From Bryum argenteum (Eukaryota; Streptophyta; Bryopsida; Bryales; Bryaceae), in NCBI GenBank assembly GCA_037043015.1, contig CM073327.1, positions 6,926,727 through 6,990,726 on the forward strand: 64,000 nt of DNA, given 5' to 3'. The number at the start of each line of letters is the position of its first letter. Position 1 is the first letter of the stretch. Positions 34,636 to 44,908 of this stretch are shown piece by piece. The notes beneath the pieces were generated by a model. It worked only from the letters and a program-made list of their open reading frames with translations. It ran no database searches and had not been told where the DNA came from. The position numbers and the translations under genes were made by a program.

Positions 34636-34760
34636 TTTTTTTCCATGTAGATAATCAAGTTGAGAACGTGCATGCAAAAGTGCATAAGCTTTTATGGAGT
34701 TTTGAACCTTCATATAAATTGTTTTCCATTCCTAGGTATAAAAGTGGATTAGATGTGAGA
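34636..34760. repeat. dispersed repeat, copy 2
   Basis: The block around 'ccatgtagataatcaagttg', 'catgcaaaagtgcat' and 'ttttgaaccttcatataaat' is the better-preserved relative of 10386-10515. Its counterpart in the segmental duplication lies near 40455-40575. The family existed before the duplication. Confidence 0.6.
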
Positions 34761-35084
34761 ATTGAGATGATTGTCTATGCCGTTATAAATACCACTTCTT
34801 GTAGTGATTTCTAGGAGTGAGGACATTTCTTGGGAGGCTTGTGTTTTTTTGTGTGAATTATTTTTGCAAGAAAAAATGAAATCTCAAAGTTTTACAATTT
34901 GTGAGGGTAGAAATGAGTAAATAAGTAAATTTGTCATAGTACACAAACTCTTCAAATTCATTGAGACACCCTTAGTATGAATAGTTGTCAAGTAATGTAG
35001 GCAACAAACTCATGCTACGAATTTGGACAACAATAGTCTATATGTGTGCGGACCACACTCGTCGATAAATTTTTTACTACATAG

Positions 35085-35440
35085 GTTCGCCAGTCGCTCT
35101 TGTTTACAAACTCATGACAGGTGTTGAAACACGCGTAGTGCATGGGTTTGTCAACTCATAACATCTGTTGAGATAGAGATACGTGTAGTGCATGGGTTTG
35201 TCATTCAACCGCTCTTGTTGACAAACTCATAACACGCGTTGAGATAGAGACACGCGTTATACAGGGGTTAGTTAGCTACTCTCGGCACAACAGCTATTGA
35301 AACACGCGTTGTGCATGGGTTTGTTAGCCGCTCTCGTCACGACAGCTATTGAGACACGCGTTGTGCATGAGTTTGTTAGCCGCTCTCGTCACGACAACTA
35401 TTGAGATTGTACGCGTACTACACGTGTTTGTCACTCGTTC
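35085..35440. repeat. minisatellite with ACACGCGT core, copy A
   Basis: Repeated units of roughly 50-58 bases contain GACACGCGTTGTGCATGGGT, 'tttgttagccgctc' and 'gacagctattga'. The homologous array in copy B (40897-41160) has fewer units, so the array has changed length since duplication. Confidence 0.8.
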
Positions 35441-36369
35441 TTGTTCACAAACTGATGACACCATTGAGACTCCCGTAATGCGTATATATATCAAGCACAC
35501 AACCCTTCACACCCATTGTGCATAAGTTTGAGCAACCCTTCAGTTAATAGCCACGATAGATGCTTTCAGTGTCGATGTCAATCCTTCAATATTGTCCGCT
35601 TAGCCTTTCAAGTAACTAAGACGAAAGATGTTTCTTGTTGTTTGACTGTGCAATGTTCATTGACACTTTTGACAATGGAGCGATACACACTGAAGGTAAG
35701 AAATTTTTCCATCAAGTATTCTAAGTCCTTGAGTTGAATACTTTGCAAAAGCTTCTTCATTGTCTTTGACATTCCATACATGGTCTTGAAGAGGCACAAT
35801 TCTTTTTATTGTTTTCTGAGATTACACTTGTTGCAGTGAGTAAGTTGAGTTCTGAATGGTCGTTTTCTCACTGATAGTTGCACGCCTCTTTCTCGTCTCC
35901 AGCTGGAAACGGCGATTCGGCGTAGCCCAAGACAAACCATCTCGATCCGATAGCGATGACAAGTGTGTTTCTTCACGGCGTGGGCATTTTCCAAAACATT
36001 CAAATCCAGGCTGAGCGGGCTCTGCGAAATGCCCACCCGCGAGGAGACACACCTGCCTTCGCTATCATATTTTGCTGGCGGATTGTTTTCAAGCTCTTCC
36101 TAAGGCGAAGCATCATGCGGAGCTACCGAGTGCAAACACTGAAAACCAAAACAAGCATCGCAAATTTGTTACATAATATGTTGTTCTGTGTCTGCATTCG
36201 ATTGTTTTCGTTTTTTGTATTTGCACACGATAGCTCCGCACACAGGAACACGGATTTGGAGCATGAGGCGAGAAGGCACGACACCTTGAAGAAGCAGAGG
36301 AGATAAGCATACTGGTTAATTTGTTAACATGTTCATATGTGGTTTCTCATCTTGTGGTTCCATGTGCAG

Positions 36370-36487
36370 AAAGATTAGTGGCAGGGCACTCAACGTACAA
36401 CGAGCCCCGGAGACAAAACAAGAGGAGCTCAACAAGGACGAGAGAGAAAGTCTCGAGCAACTACTACAAGAACATCAAGCGAAGTAG
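36370..36487 (+). other. candidate terminal exon of an unidentified duplicated gene, copy A
   Basis: After a TTCCATGTGCAG acceptor-like site, an open frame reads KISGRALNVQRAP, then ETKQEELNKDERESLEQLL, then QEHQAK and a TAG at 36485-36487. It looks like an amphipathic coiled coil. In copy B (42358-42473) the same exon has two bases fewer after AACGAG. The copy-B frame from the acceptor therefore stops after VQRAGD, yet the distal EELNKEERASFEHLLQEHQAK-like residues are still conserved in the other frame. Upstream exon-like pieces occur at 36225-36306 (HDSSAHRNTDLEHEARRHD). I cannot assemble a full gene or name it. Confidence 0.3.
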
Positions 36488-36851
36488 AGGCGCAAAGTGG
36501 AGAGCAGTCGTTATAGCGTCCTCTAGAGTAATTATTTGCAAACACCACTAGTCTGTAGGGCTGTAGAGTCGGACGTGAATGGTCTGTGCAACCATGGCGT
36601 ATCCACAATTCTTTCATACATTCAATATATTCTGTACTTGCACATGAACATGTGTACTTGATGTATAAATGCATCGGAGTGCGAGGACTCTGTATTCAAA
36701 TCCCATACATTTGATAACCCTGCCATGGAGAGCAAAGACACGCTTGCACTGTATATTGTCAAAATCACGGTGTCCTGAAAGACACAGTAAATTTAAAAGT
36801 GAATAGACTTCAATGTACAAAATTCAAGCAGGCCTTCTCGAGACCACTCAA

Positions 36852-37996
36852 TTAAGATTGTCTTTGTAGCAACTGCCAGAGAATGTTGACCAGTTGCTGC
36901 TCTTCTTTCGAAACTTCCTGACTCTTGCCTTTAAATTCCTCCACTCGCTTACCCACAACGTCCTTCAGTTGGGTAATGTCATCACTCTTGCTGCTGTCTG
37001 GATGACGAAGAATCTCTATCAGAGCTTGCACAGCAGCTTGCCGCACATCAACATCCGAGCTTTTTGCTAGGCTTGTCAACGACGTAAGAAATCCTAGTTG
37101 AATTGCTGCTTTGCGATCCTCTGGATTCGCTTGAAGAAGGTAATGCAGTACCTGCAAAGCTTTCCTGCAATTCCAACAATAGAACTCTGAGTGACATGCA
37201 GATTAAGCAATGGTGTGAACTTTGATGCAATTTCTGGTACTTCTGCAATGCTCCATGTCGTGCAGGTATTTACATACCTCTGAAATCTGGGATCATCCGA
37301 TGCAACTGCCTCTCGTAACCCTGCAAAGCCATTCGACCGCCTGAAGGCTTCCGTTGCTACTTTGTTATGCCTGATTAGAGCTGTCAGAAGCCAAATGAAC
37401 AACGTGAGAATCAATTCCATTACGACTAACCTGTAAGTACCAAATCTACAGGAGTTTAATAACTATATAGAGATCACGATGAAAGAACCGTAATCACTGC
37501 ATTCGACTACTAGCTTACAAAGTGAAAGTTGTCTTCTGAGCCTGAGCACTAAGAATCGACAGTAAGACCTTATCAATTCGCATAATATCGTGAACATGCT
37601 TGCACCATGAAGAGCTTGAACAGAACAAATGGACTACTTACATGAAATGGCACCCAAGGCCTTCGTTCGCACTTTTCTGTCCTCGTCATCCCTTATTCCA
37701 GCATTCGGATTATTTAGATAGTTTAACCCTTAAACGTCAGACCCAACCCGAGGGGTTGGGTTTTTTTTGGAGAGAATCTTGCTCATAACTTACACTCCAT
37801 TATACCAAATGGAATTTTTAGAATTCCAAACGGAACACCTTAAAGAGATCTATACTTTCTTAGAATAGAGCTCAAGCAAATTTAAAATAGAATAATACTG
37901 AAAATGGAGTCTAAAAGAGATTTTGGGTGTGGTATCAAGAAAGCATATGACGTTTAAGGGTTAACCAAGGCACTAAGCCTGCAATTGCATGCATAT
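36852..37996 (-). pseudogene. truncated Fes1/HspBP1-like gene, copy A
   Basis: This minus-strand copy keeps the equivalents of exon 6 (37164-36852), exon 5 (37380-37278) and both ends of exon 4 (37996-37642). It lacks exons 1-3 because the duplication stops in intron 3. Exon 4 is destroyed. About 110 bases encoding the VVSTIVQNNPKSQQQ region are deleted, and a 234-base TTAA-flanked MITE is inserted between the Asn-Tyr-Leu and Gly-Gly codons. Exon 6 is identical to the intact gene over all 313 bases, and exon 5 differs by one synonymous base. The 113-base intron between them has about seven differences. The copy has no start codon or promoter of its own, so a normal product is not expected. 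Confidence 0.88.
37723..37964. mobile_element. TTAA-flanked MITE, 234 bp, inside the Fes1 pseudogene
   Basis: The element at 37727-37960 begins CCCTTAAACGTCA and ends with its exact complement, TGACGTTTAAGGG. It is flanked by TTAA at 37723-37726 and 37961-37964. The intact copy at 43804-43830 provides the empty site: GTTCAACAAAGG there corresponds to GTTTAA...TTAACCAAGG here. The insertion is therefore proven by comparison, with a four-base TTAA duplication. Near the left end a CCCAACCC-GAGG-GGGTTGGG hairpin is visible. No coding capacity. End sequence and target fit piggyBac-type MITEs. Confidence 0.88.
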
Positions 37997-40896
37997 TTGC
38001 AGGAAAAAACAGGCGAAATGAGTGAAACGTTTTACCTAGTGAGATGATTAGAGATTCATACTTTCGATAAATGTATTAGAGTTTATCATGAGTTCCACTA
38101 TATATGATCAAAAAACAAATGATACAAGATGTCTTTTCTTGTTTCATTTAATGAGACATATATTACATTAGAATTTATTATCGATGTTAACTTATACAAC
38201 TTTTTTGTGCATTTTCCTCTCTTAGGTGCATCTTCATTGTTATAGCACACTAAAGTGCACGAAAGTGAATCTAATTGTTCTCACAATGCATAACATTTTT
38301 TAATTCTAAAGTCACTTTAGTGTCATCAGTTTTAAATTTTACCCTCAAAAGTCATGTTTCCCTATCAAGAAGTAACTAATTCTAATTTGAATTGTAGATT
38401 TGTAGTTATAGGAATGCTAAACTTATATTTAATAGTGAAGTGGCACACTATATGCGTGAACACCAAATCTTAGATTTGCATCTCTTAATTTTGTAATATC
38501 ATAGTGCTCAAATTTTTGAGAAGATATATTAATACCTTGTAATAGTAAGACAAATGAGCGTTTTAGAGACGAGAAAACCAATTATGAGTTCATTCTTGAA
38601 GACAATGCTCTTCAAAATCTTGTTATTAGGTAGATAAATCAAGTACATGTGTACTGTATGTGTGAAAATCTATATCATAGTTGTAATGTAGTAATTTGAT
38701 TTTAAACTTGGTATCGTTTATCCAACATGTTTGAAATAAATTATACAACCTCCAATAGTGAGGTACTTAAGGTAACACTGGTGTAAAATTGTACTAAAAA
38801 ACATCACAGATTCAGTACAAGAACATGTGTGAAGATAATTATCATAAAAATGTTCATATGTATATCATAGGTTAAAAAAATTATTCATGTGGTAATGGGA
38901 ATACTATGGAGTCACGATATGCCAAAGTATCCACCTAAAAGGACGAATCTCCAATTTGCATAACTAAAGTGATACAAATAAATTCTTTGATTCTATAATA
39001 GAACTAGCATGTCTTGCATAGTTGTCACGCATACAAGAAATTATCCCTACCCTCACAATCCTCACTTCCCCACCATGTTCTTAGTTCCCACCCTATTCAT
39101 CTTCTTGTCCCCTTCTTTGTTCCCATCCTTGATCCCATCCTCATCCCCGTATCTATTTTTGTCCACGTTACAAAGCATCCCATGGTTTGTTTTTGCTATT
39201 ATAAATTAACACCTTTCCCTTCCACATGTTTCAAATGTCATGAAGCTAGATGAGTTTACCTTATCTCCCTCAAGGCTTCTTAAGGACCCCAAGCAACCTT
39301 AATCCCACTCATGGAAGGGTTGTAAGCCTTCCAAACCCATTTTTATTTTTTCTAAATTTCTAAAGCTCTAAGCCTCGTGATGATGCTTTCGAGTATCGGC
39401 TTCTCATATCTTTCTGCTCAATCTTACTTTAGGCCATATTTGAAATGTCCATTAAATTTTTAGACTATATATACTTTGAATTTCAATATCACATGATCCA
39501 GATGTTGGATCCGCAACCTGGTTGCTGTTTATACTAATACACCTATGAAAGTACTCACTTTGAATCCTCAATAGATTGTTGCTTAAACCTCTATAACATA
39601 TACCCACTTTAAAAGACACCACATGCATCTTGATCCGACAAGTGGTTTCTATGATCCCTCAAAATTACCAAAAATAAGAATAAAAGCCCTCAAGTAATTA
39701 TATAGATAAGATTCAAAGTAGAATGGATCCATTCTGGTCTATATGATAGAGATACTTTCAAGAAGTATTGTCAATCAAAATCTTTGAGTGCCTAATTTAC
39801 GTATTCGATACCCCTATTCACTCATATATTAATGATTCTAATATCTTATTAAACGTAAGGGAGCTTGTTGAACCTTCAAGAAATGATTGATTTAGGAATT
39901 GTAGAGTGGATATGTTTGGTCAAACTTGGAGGAACCATATCACCATATGACATCAAGATGAACATGTAAGTGAAATTTTTAAATGACTTTGTAAATGCTT
40001 AAAAATTTGCCTACTAGATAAAATTGTAAACTAAAACTAACTAGGTAATTTCAACTTTTCAAATCCACACTTGACAATTCTAGGAGGCTTGGACTTACAA
40101 TTTTCATGTTTAGACTTTACAACAATAATAATGCATACAACAATTTTCTCACTTGTTAACTCCTAAAGTCCCATGGTGTTTTTCGGACCTCCAAAGCCCA
40201 AAACTGCGATTTCCTACGACCTTGTGGCTCTCCCAGATGATAATTTTTGCAATTTTTTCAAGCTTCTAATCGTAGGAGCTTGAACCTTACTTTTATCGAT
40301 AGTTGCATATTAAATTTGAGCTGTTAGATCTTTGCCATTTGTAAGATCATAACAATCAAATTTGAAGCAAAAGTTTTTTTGGTATTGCTAGAGAGACATG
40401 TGTACTTTGTCCAAGGGAGACAATGATAAATACCCCAAACATATTGCGCATATTTTATTCCATGTAGGTAATCAAGTTGAGAATGTGCATGCAAAAGTGC
40501 ATTAGCTTTTATGGAGTTTGGACCTTCATATAAATTATTTTTCATTCCTAGGTATGAAGGTGCATTAGATGTGAGAATTAAGAAGATTGTCTATGCCATT
40601 AGAACTACTTCTTCTTGTAGTGATTTCTAGGGGTGAGGACATTCCTTTGGAGGCTTGTTAATTTTTGTGTAAATTGTTTTTGCAGATAAATGAAATCTCT
40701 GAGTTTTACAATTTGTGAGGGTAGAAATGAATAAATTAGCAAATTTGTCATAGCCGTCCACAAACTCTTCAAATTCATTGGGACACCTTTAGTATGAATA
40801 GTTGTCAAGTAATGTAGGCAACAAACTCATGCTACAAATTTGGACAACAATAATGTATATGTGGGGGGATCACACTCGTTGATAAAAATTATACTC

Positions 40897-41160
40897 CATA
40901 GGTTCGCCAATCGCTCTTGTTACAAACTCATGACAGGTGTTGAGACACGCGTAGTGCAGGGGTTTTGTCAACTCATGACATCTGTTGATGAGATAAAGAC
41001 ACGCGTAGTGCATGGGTTTGTCAACCGCTCTTATTGACAAACTCATAACACGCGTTGAGATAGAGACACGCGTTGTGCATGGGTTTGTTAGCCGCACTCG
41101 TCACGACAGCTATTGAGACACGCGTACTCCACATGATTGTCACTCGTTCTCGTTCACAAA
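40897..41160. repeat. minisatellite with ACACGCGT core, copy B
   Basis: Counterpart of 35085-35440 with fewer units. It shares GACACGCGTAGTGCATGGGT and GACAAACTCATAACACGCGT motifs. Confidence 0.8.
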
Positions 41161-41500
41161 CTGATGACACCGTTGAGACTCCCGTAATGCGTATATATAT
41201 CAAACACACAACCCTTCACACCCATTGCGAATAAGTTTCAACAACTCTTCAGTTTATAGCCGCAATAGATGCTTTCAATTTGGATGTCATTCCTTCGATG
41301 TTGTCCGCTAAGCCTTCCGAGTGACTCAGTCGAAAGATGTTTGTTGTTGGTTGAGTGTGCAATGTTCATCGACACTTTTGACAACGGAGCGATACACCGA
41401 GGTAAGTAGATTTCCATCGAGTATTCTAGGTTCTTGAGTTAAATTCTATGCAAAAGCTTCTTCATTTTAAGAGATTACACTTGTTGCAGCGAGTAAGTTG

Positions 41501-41645
41501 GGTGCTCAATGGTCGTTTCAGTAAGTTGAGTTCTCAATGATCGTTTGATTAAGTTGAGTTCTAAATGATTGGTCGTTTGAGTAAGTTTAGTTGTGAATGA
41601 TCGTTTGAGTAAGTTGAGTTCTGAATGGTTGTTTTTTCAGTGATA
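41501..41645. repeat. ~31-bp tandem repeat present only in copy B
   Basis: Four to five units of the form GTAAGTTGAGTTCTGAATGA plus TCGTTTGA lie here. The equivalent place in copy A (around 35840) has a single unit, so the expansion happened after the segmental duplication. Confidence 0.8.
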
Positions 41646-42357
41646 GTTGCACTCGGATTACTGCTCGGATTACTGCTGGTGTGGCACATTCTCCTCTCAA
41701 TAGCTCAACACTTGTGTTAAGGATTGAAATGCTTAGCTCTACAGTCCACCAAATAAGCCCTCATTGGAAAGTAGATGCATCCTCACCCCCTGGCATGTGC
41801 AGTGCAGATCATATGCATTCTTCAGAGTCGTATCTATTTTTCCTACCTTAGACATCTCATACGGCTCTTTCTCGTCTCCAGCTGAAAACCATCGAGCCTC
41901 GACAAGGAGATGCAAGATTCGGCGAAGCCCAAGATCCGATGGCGATGACAAGTGTGTTTCTTCACGGCGTGGGCATTTTCCAAAACATTCAAATCCAGGC
42001 TGAGAGGGCTTTGCAAAATGCCCACCCGCGAGGAGACACACCTGCCTTCGCTATCATATTTTGCTGCAGATTGTTTTCAAGCTCTTCCTGAGGCGAAGCA
42101 TCATGCGGAGCTACCGAGTGCAAACACTGAAAACCAAAACAAGCATCGCAAATTTGTTACATAATATGTTGTTCTGTGTCTGCATTCGATTGTTTTCGTT
42201 TTCAGTATTTGCACACGATAGCTCCGCACACAAGAAGACGGATTTGGAGCATGAGGCGAGAAGGCACGACACCGTGAAGAAACAGAGGAGATAAGCATAC
42301 TGGTTTATTAGTGAACATGTTCATATGTGGTTTCTCATCTTGTGGTTCCATGTGCAG

Positions 42358-42473
42358 AAAGATTAGTGGTAGGGCACTCAACGTACAACGAGCTGGTGAC
42401 TAAACAAGTTGAGCTCAACAAGGAAGAGAGAGCAAGTTTCGAGCACCTACTACAAGAACATCAAGCGAAGTAG
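42358..42473 (+). other. candidate terminal exon of an unidentified duplicated gene, copy B (frameshifted)
   Basis: Homologous to 36370-36487. A two-base difference after AACGAG breaks the frame that is open in copy A: reading from the acceptor gives KISGRALNVQRAGD then a stop. The downstream residues ELNKEERASFEHLLQEHQAK remain readable in the alternative frame, with conservative differences from copy A. Low confidence as a gene. Confidence 0.25.
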
Positions 42474-42838
42474 AGGCGCAAAGTGGAGAGCAGTCCTTAT
42501 AGCGTCCTCTAGAGTATTTGCAAACACCACCAGTCTGTAGGGCTGTAGAGTCGGACGTGAATGGTCTGTGCAACCATGGCGTATCCACAATTCTTTCATA
42601 CATTCAATATATTCTGTATCTGCACATGAACATGTGTACTTGATGTATAAATGCATCGGAGTGCAAGGACTCTGTCTTCAGATCCCATACATGTGATAAC
42701 CCTGCCATGGAGAGCCAAGCCACGCTTGCACTGTACAGTATATTGTCAAAATCACGGTGTCCTGAAAGACACAGTAAATTTAAAAGTGAATAGACTTCAA
42801 TGTACAAAATTCAAGCAGGCCTTCTCGAGACCCCTCAA

Positions 42839-44560
42839 TTAAGATTGTCTTTGTAGCAACTGCCAGAGAATGTTGACCAGTTGCTGCTCTTCTTTCGAAA
42901 CTTCCTGACTCTTGCCTTTAAATTCCTCCACTCGCTTACCCACAACGTCCTTCAGTTGGGTAATGTCATCACTCTTGCTGCTGTCTGGATGACGAAGAAT
43001 CTCTATCAGAGCTTGCACAGCAGCTTGCCGCACATCAACATCCGAGCTTTTTGCTAGGCTTGTCAACGACGTAAGAAATCCTAGTTGAATTGCTGCTTTG
43101 CGATCCTCTGGATTCGCTTGAAGAAGGTAATGCAGTACCTGCAAAGCTTTCCTGCATTTCCAACAATAGAACTCTGAGTGGCATGCAGATTAGCCAATGG
43201 TGTAACTTTTGATGCAATTTCTGGTACTTCTGCAATGTTCCATGTCGTGCAGGTATTTACATACCTCTGAAATCTGGGATCGTCCGATGCAACTGCCTCT
43301 CGTAACCCTGCAAAGCCATTCGACCGCCTGAAGGCTTCCGTTGCTACTTTGTTATGCCTGATTAGAGCTGTCAGAAGCCAAATGAACAACGTGAGAATCA
43401 ATTCCATTACGACTAACCTGTAAGTACCAAATCTACAGGAGTTTAATAACTATATAGAGATCACGATGAAAGAACCGTAATCACTGTATTCGACTACTAG
43501 CTTACAAAGTGAAAGTTGTCTTCTGAGCCTGAGCACTAAGAATCGACAGTAAGACCTTATCAATTCGCATAATATTGTGAACATGCTTGCACCATGAAGA
43601 GCTTGAACAGAACAAATGGACTACTGACATGAAATGGCACCCAAGGCCTTCGTTCGCACTTTTCGGTCCTCGTCAGAAGTAAAAGGTACCATCAGCTTAT
43701 CCAAACCATTACAATCCATCACTTGCTGCTGGCTCTTTGGATTATTCTGTACGATAGTGCTCACAACTTCAGCTGCGCGCGCCCTTATTCCAGCGTTCGG
43801 ATTCTTTAGATAGTTCAACAAAGGCACTAAGCCTCCAATTGCATGCAAATCTGCAGGAAAAAACAGGAGAAATATTGTCACTCAGATGATCACAAAGCAC
43901 TCAAACCTCCAAGATGCATCAACACACTTCCAAATTGTGAACCGGACAAAACATTGAATAGTATGCTTGGGTCATACCATTCGCCATGTCGATGGACTCG
44001 ACATGTTCTTGAAGCTCCTCCAACATGCCTGCAAAATAGAGGTTCAAGATACCATTAACTTGCTTGCATTCAAAATCTTAACTGTGCAGCTGAAGTTAAC
44101 TTGCTTGCATTCAAAATCTTAACTGTGCATCTAAACCCTAATCTTATCATGAGCTCCCCTAAACCCTAAACCCTACAGCTGATGAATCTCACATACCTTC
44201 AAGTTCCTCTACAGTAATTTCCTGAGCCTCAAGGACCTCAGTAGGCAGGCTCATCAGCATAGAAATCTCCTTCATACGCTTAACGATATCCACGGTCTGA
44301 TCTTGCATGGCTTCAGCGAAGAATCGCCTATCCTCCTCACTGTGATGATACATTCAAACAGGTCATCCCTCAACCCTAAACTAAAATTTCAAACCAGACC
44401 AAGCTTAATCTACAATGAAAACCTTCCTTTCCTGCGGGCGCGACTCCATTGACCTCCATTGAGGATTATAGTACCTGATTTGTCGAGGAGCCTGAGTACC
44501 ATCGCTATGAGCTATACTCCATTTCAATAGACCTTTCCAATCAGGTCCTGAACCGTCCAT
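42839..44560 (-). CDS. FES1: Fes1/HspBP1-like Hsp70 nucleotide-exchange factor (armadillo repeats)
   Basis: Six exons on the minus strand: 44560-44475, 44339-44197, 44028-43978, 43850-43629, 43367-43265 and 43151-42839. Phases agree and all introns are GT-AG, giving 305 residues. Fes1/HspBP1 proteins bind the Hsp70 ATPase lobe and speed nucleotide exchange, helping release or triage of unfolded clients in the cytosol. The protein opens MDGSGPDWKGLLKWSIAHSD, the usual Fes1 N-terminal signature. A helical segment follows (EEDRRFFAEAMQDQTVDIVK), then armadillo-type helices: DLHAIGGLVPLLNYLKNPNA, IRARAAEVVSTIVQNNPKSQ, RTKALGAISSLIRHNK, GFAGLREAVASDDPRFQRKA, LQVLHYLLQ and SSDVDVRQAAVQALIEIL. The last residues, EEQQLVNILWQLLQRQS, match the family end. 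The protein is shorter than Arabidopsis Fes1A because the C-terminal extension is absent. The 3' half lies in copy B of the segmental duplication. A leader intron is likely (acceptor at 44571, GTGCAG). Confidence 0.93.
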
Positions 44561-44908
44561 AGCTTCGAATCTGCACCAAATTCTTCACTCTGAAGCTCAA
44601 AAAGACTGCCGAAAATGCAGTGTTCTTGTAGTAGAAGAGACTAAATAAGTCTGAGTGTCATAGGAACTTGCAGTGGACGGTACGAGAGAAGAATCGGAGA
44701 GATCACAACGATGTGAAAGAAGCTGCGAGAAGGTCTCGGAAGCATTTATTATCATCCGTCCACTTGCTGCGAAGTTTCATCCATCCATGTATTGAAAGCG
44801 GAACCTCGAGAGCAATCTCGTTATTGTGACTATTTGAATTCAGGAGCGTGATTGTATGAATTTACGGAACGGGACGATCATTTCCCGTTTCAATTTGCAT
44901 TCGGAATC
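44561..44908. promoter_or_regulatory. divergent promoter between the Fes1-like gene and PRP31
   Basis: Only 348 bases separate the two start codons, which point away from each other. Both leaders and both promoters must fit here, unless one uses the other's leader. No TATA box is evident. The minus-strand leader probably contains a small intron (donor GTTCCT near 44669, acceptor at 44571). Confidence 0.55.

Larger units (their letters stand above)
33885..38020. repeat. segmental duplication, copy A (4.1 kb)
   Basis: This block matches copy B (38050-43870) in the same order and orientation. Examples are 33885-34050 with 38050-38212, 34070-34370 with 38733-39030, 34370-35820 with 40190-41490, and 35930-37680 with 41930-43670. 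The offset is constant at 5987 over 36852-37642. Copy A ends near 38020, in the third intron of the Fes1-like gene, and copy B begins almost immediately after. That is a direct tandem arrangement. Copy A has lost about 110 bases and gained a MITE inside the former exon 4. Confidence 0.9.
38050..43870. repeat. segmental duplication, copy B (5.8 kb)
   Basis: Second copy of the block described at 33885-38020, continuing into the intact Fes1-like gene. Relative to copy A it has two large extra stretches, about 38212-38728 and 39030-40188. It also has an expanded short tandem repeat at 41501-41645 and about 200 extra bases at 41655-41865. The extra 39030-40188 piece (1.16 kb) shows no gene or obvious terminal repeats, so I cannot say whether it was inserted here or lost from copy A. 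Confidence 0.9.

Noticed and set aside
44154-44176. CCCTAAACCCTAAACCCTA run in a Fes1 intron, read as an interstitial telomere
   Set aside because: Only about two and a half TTTAGGG units; short runs like this are common in plant introns and leaders and do not mark a chromosome end.
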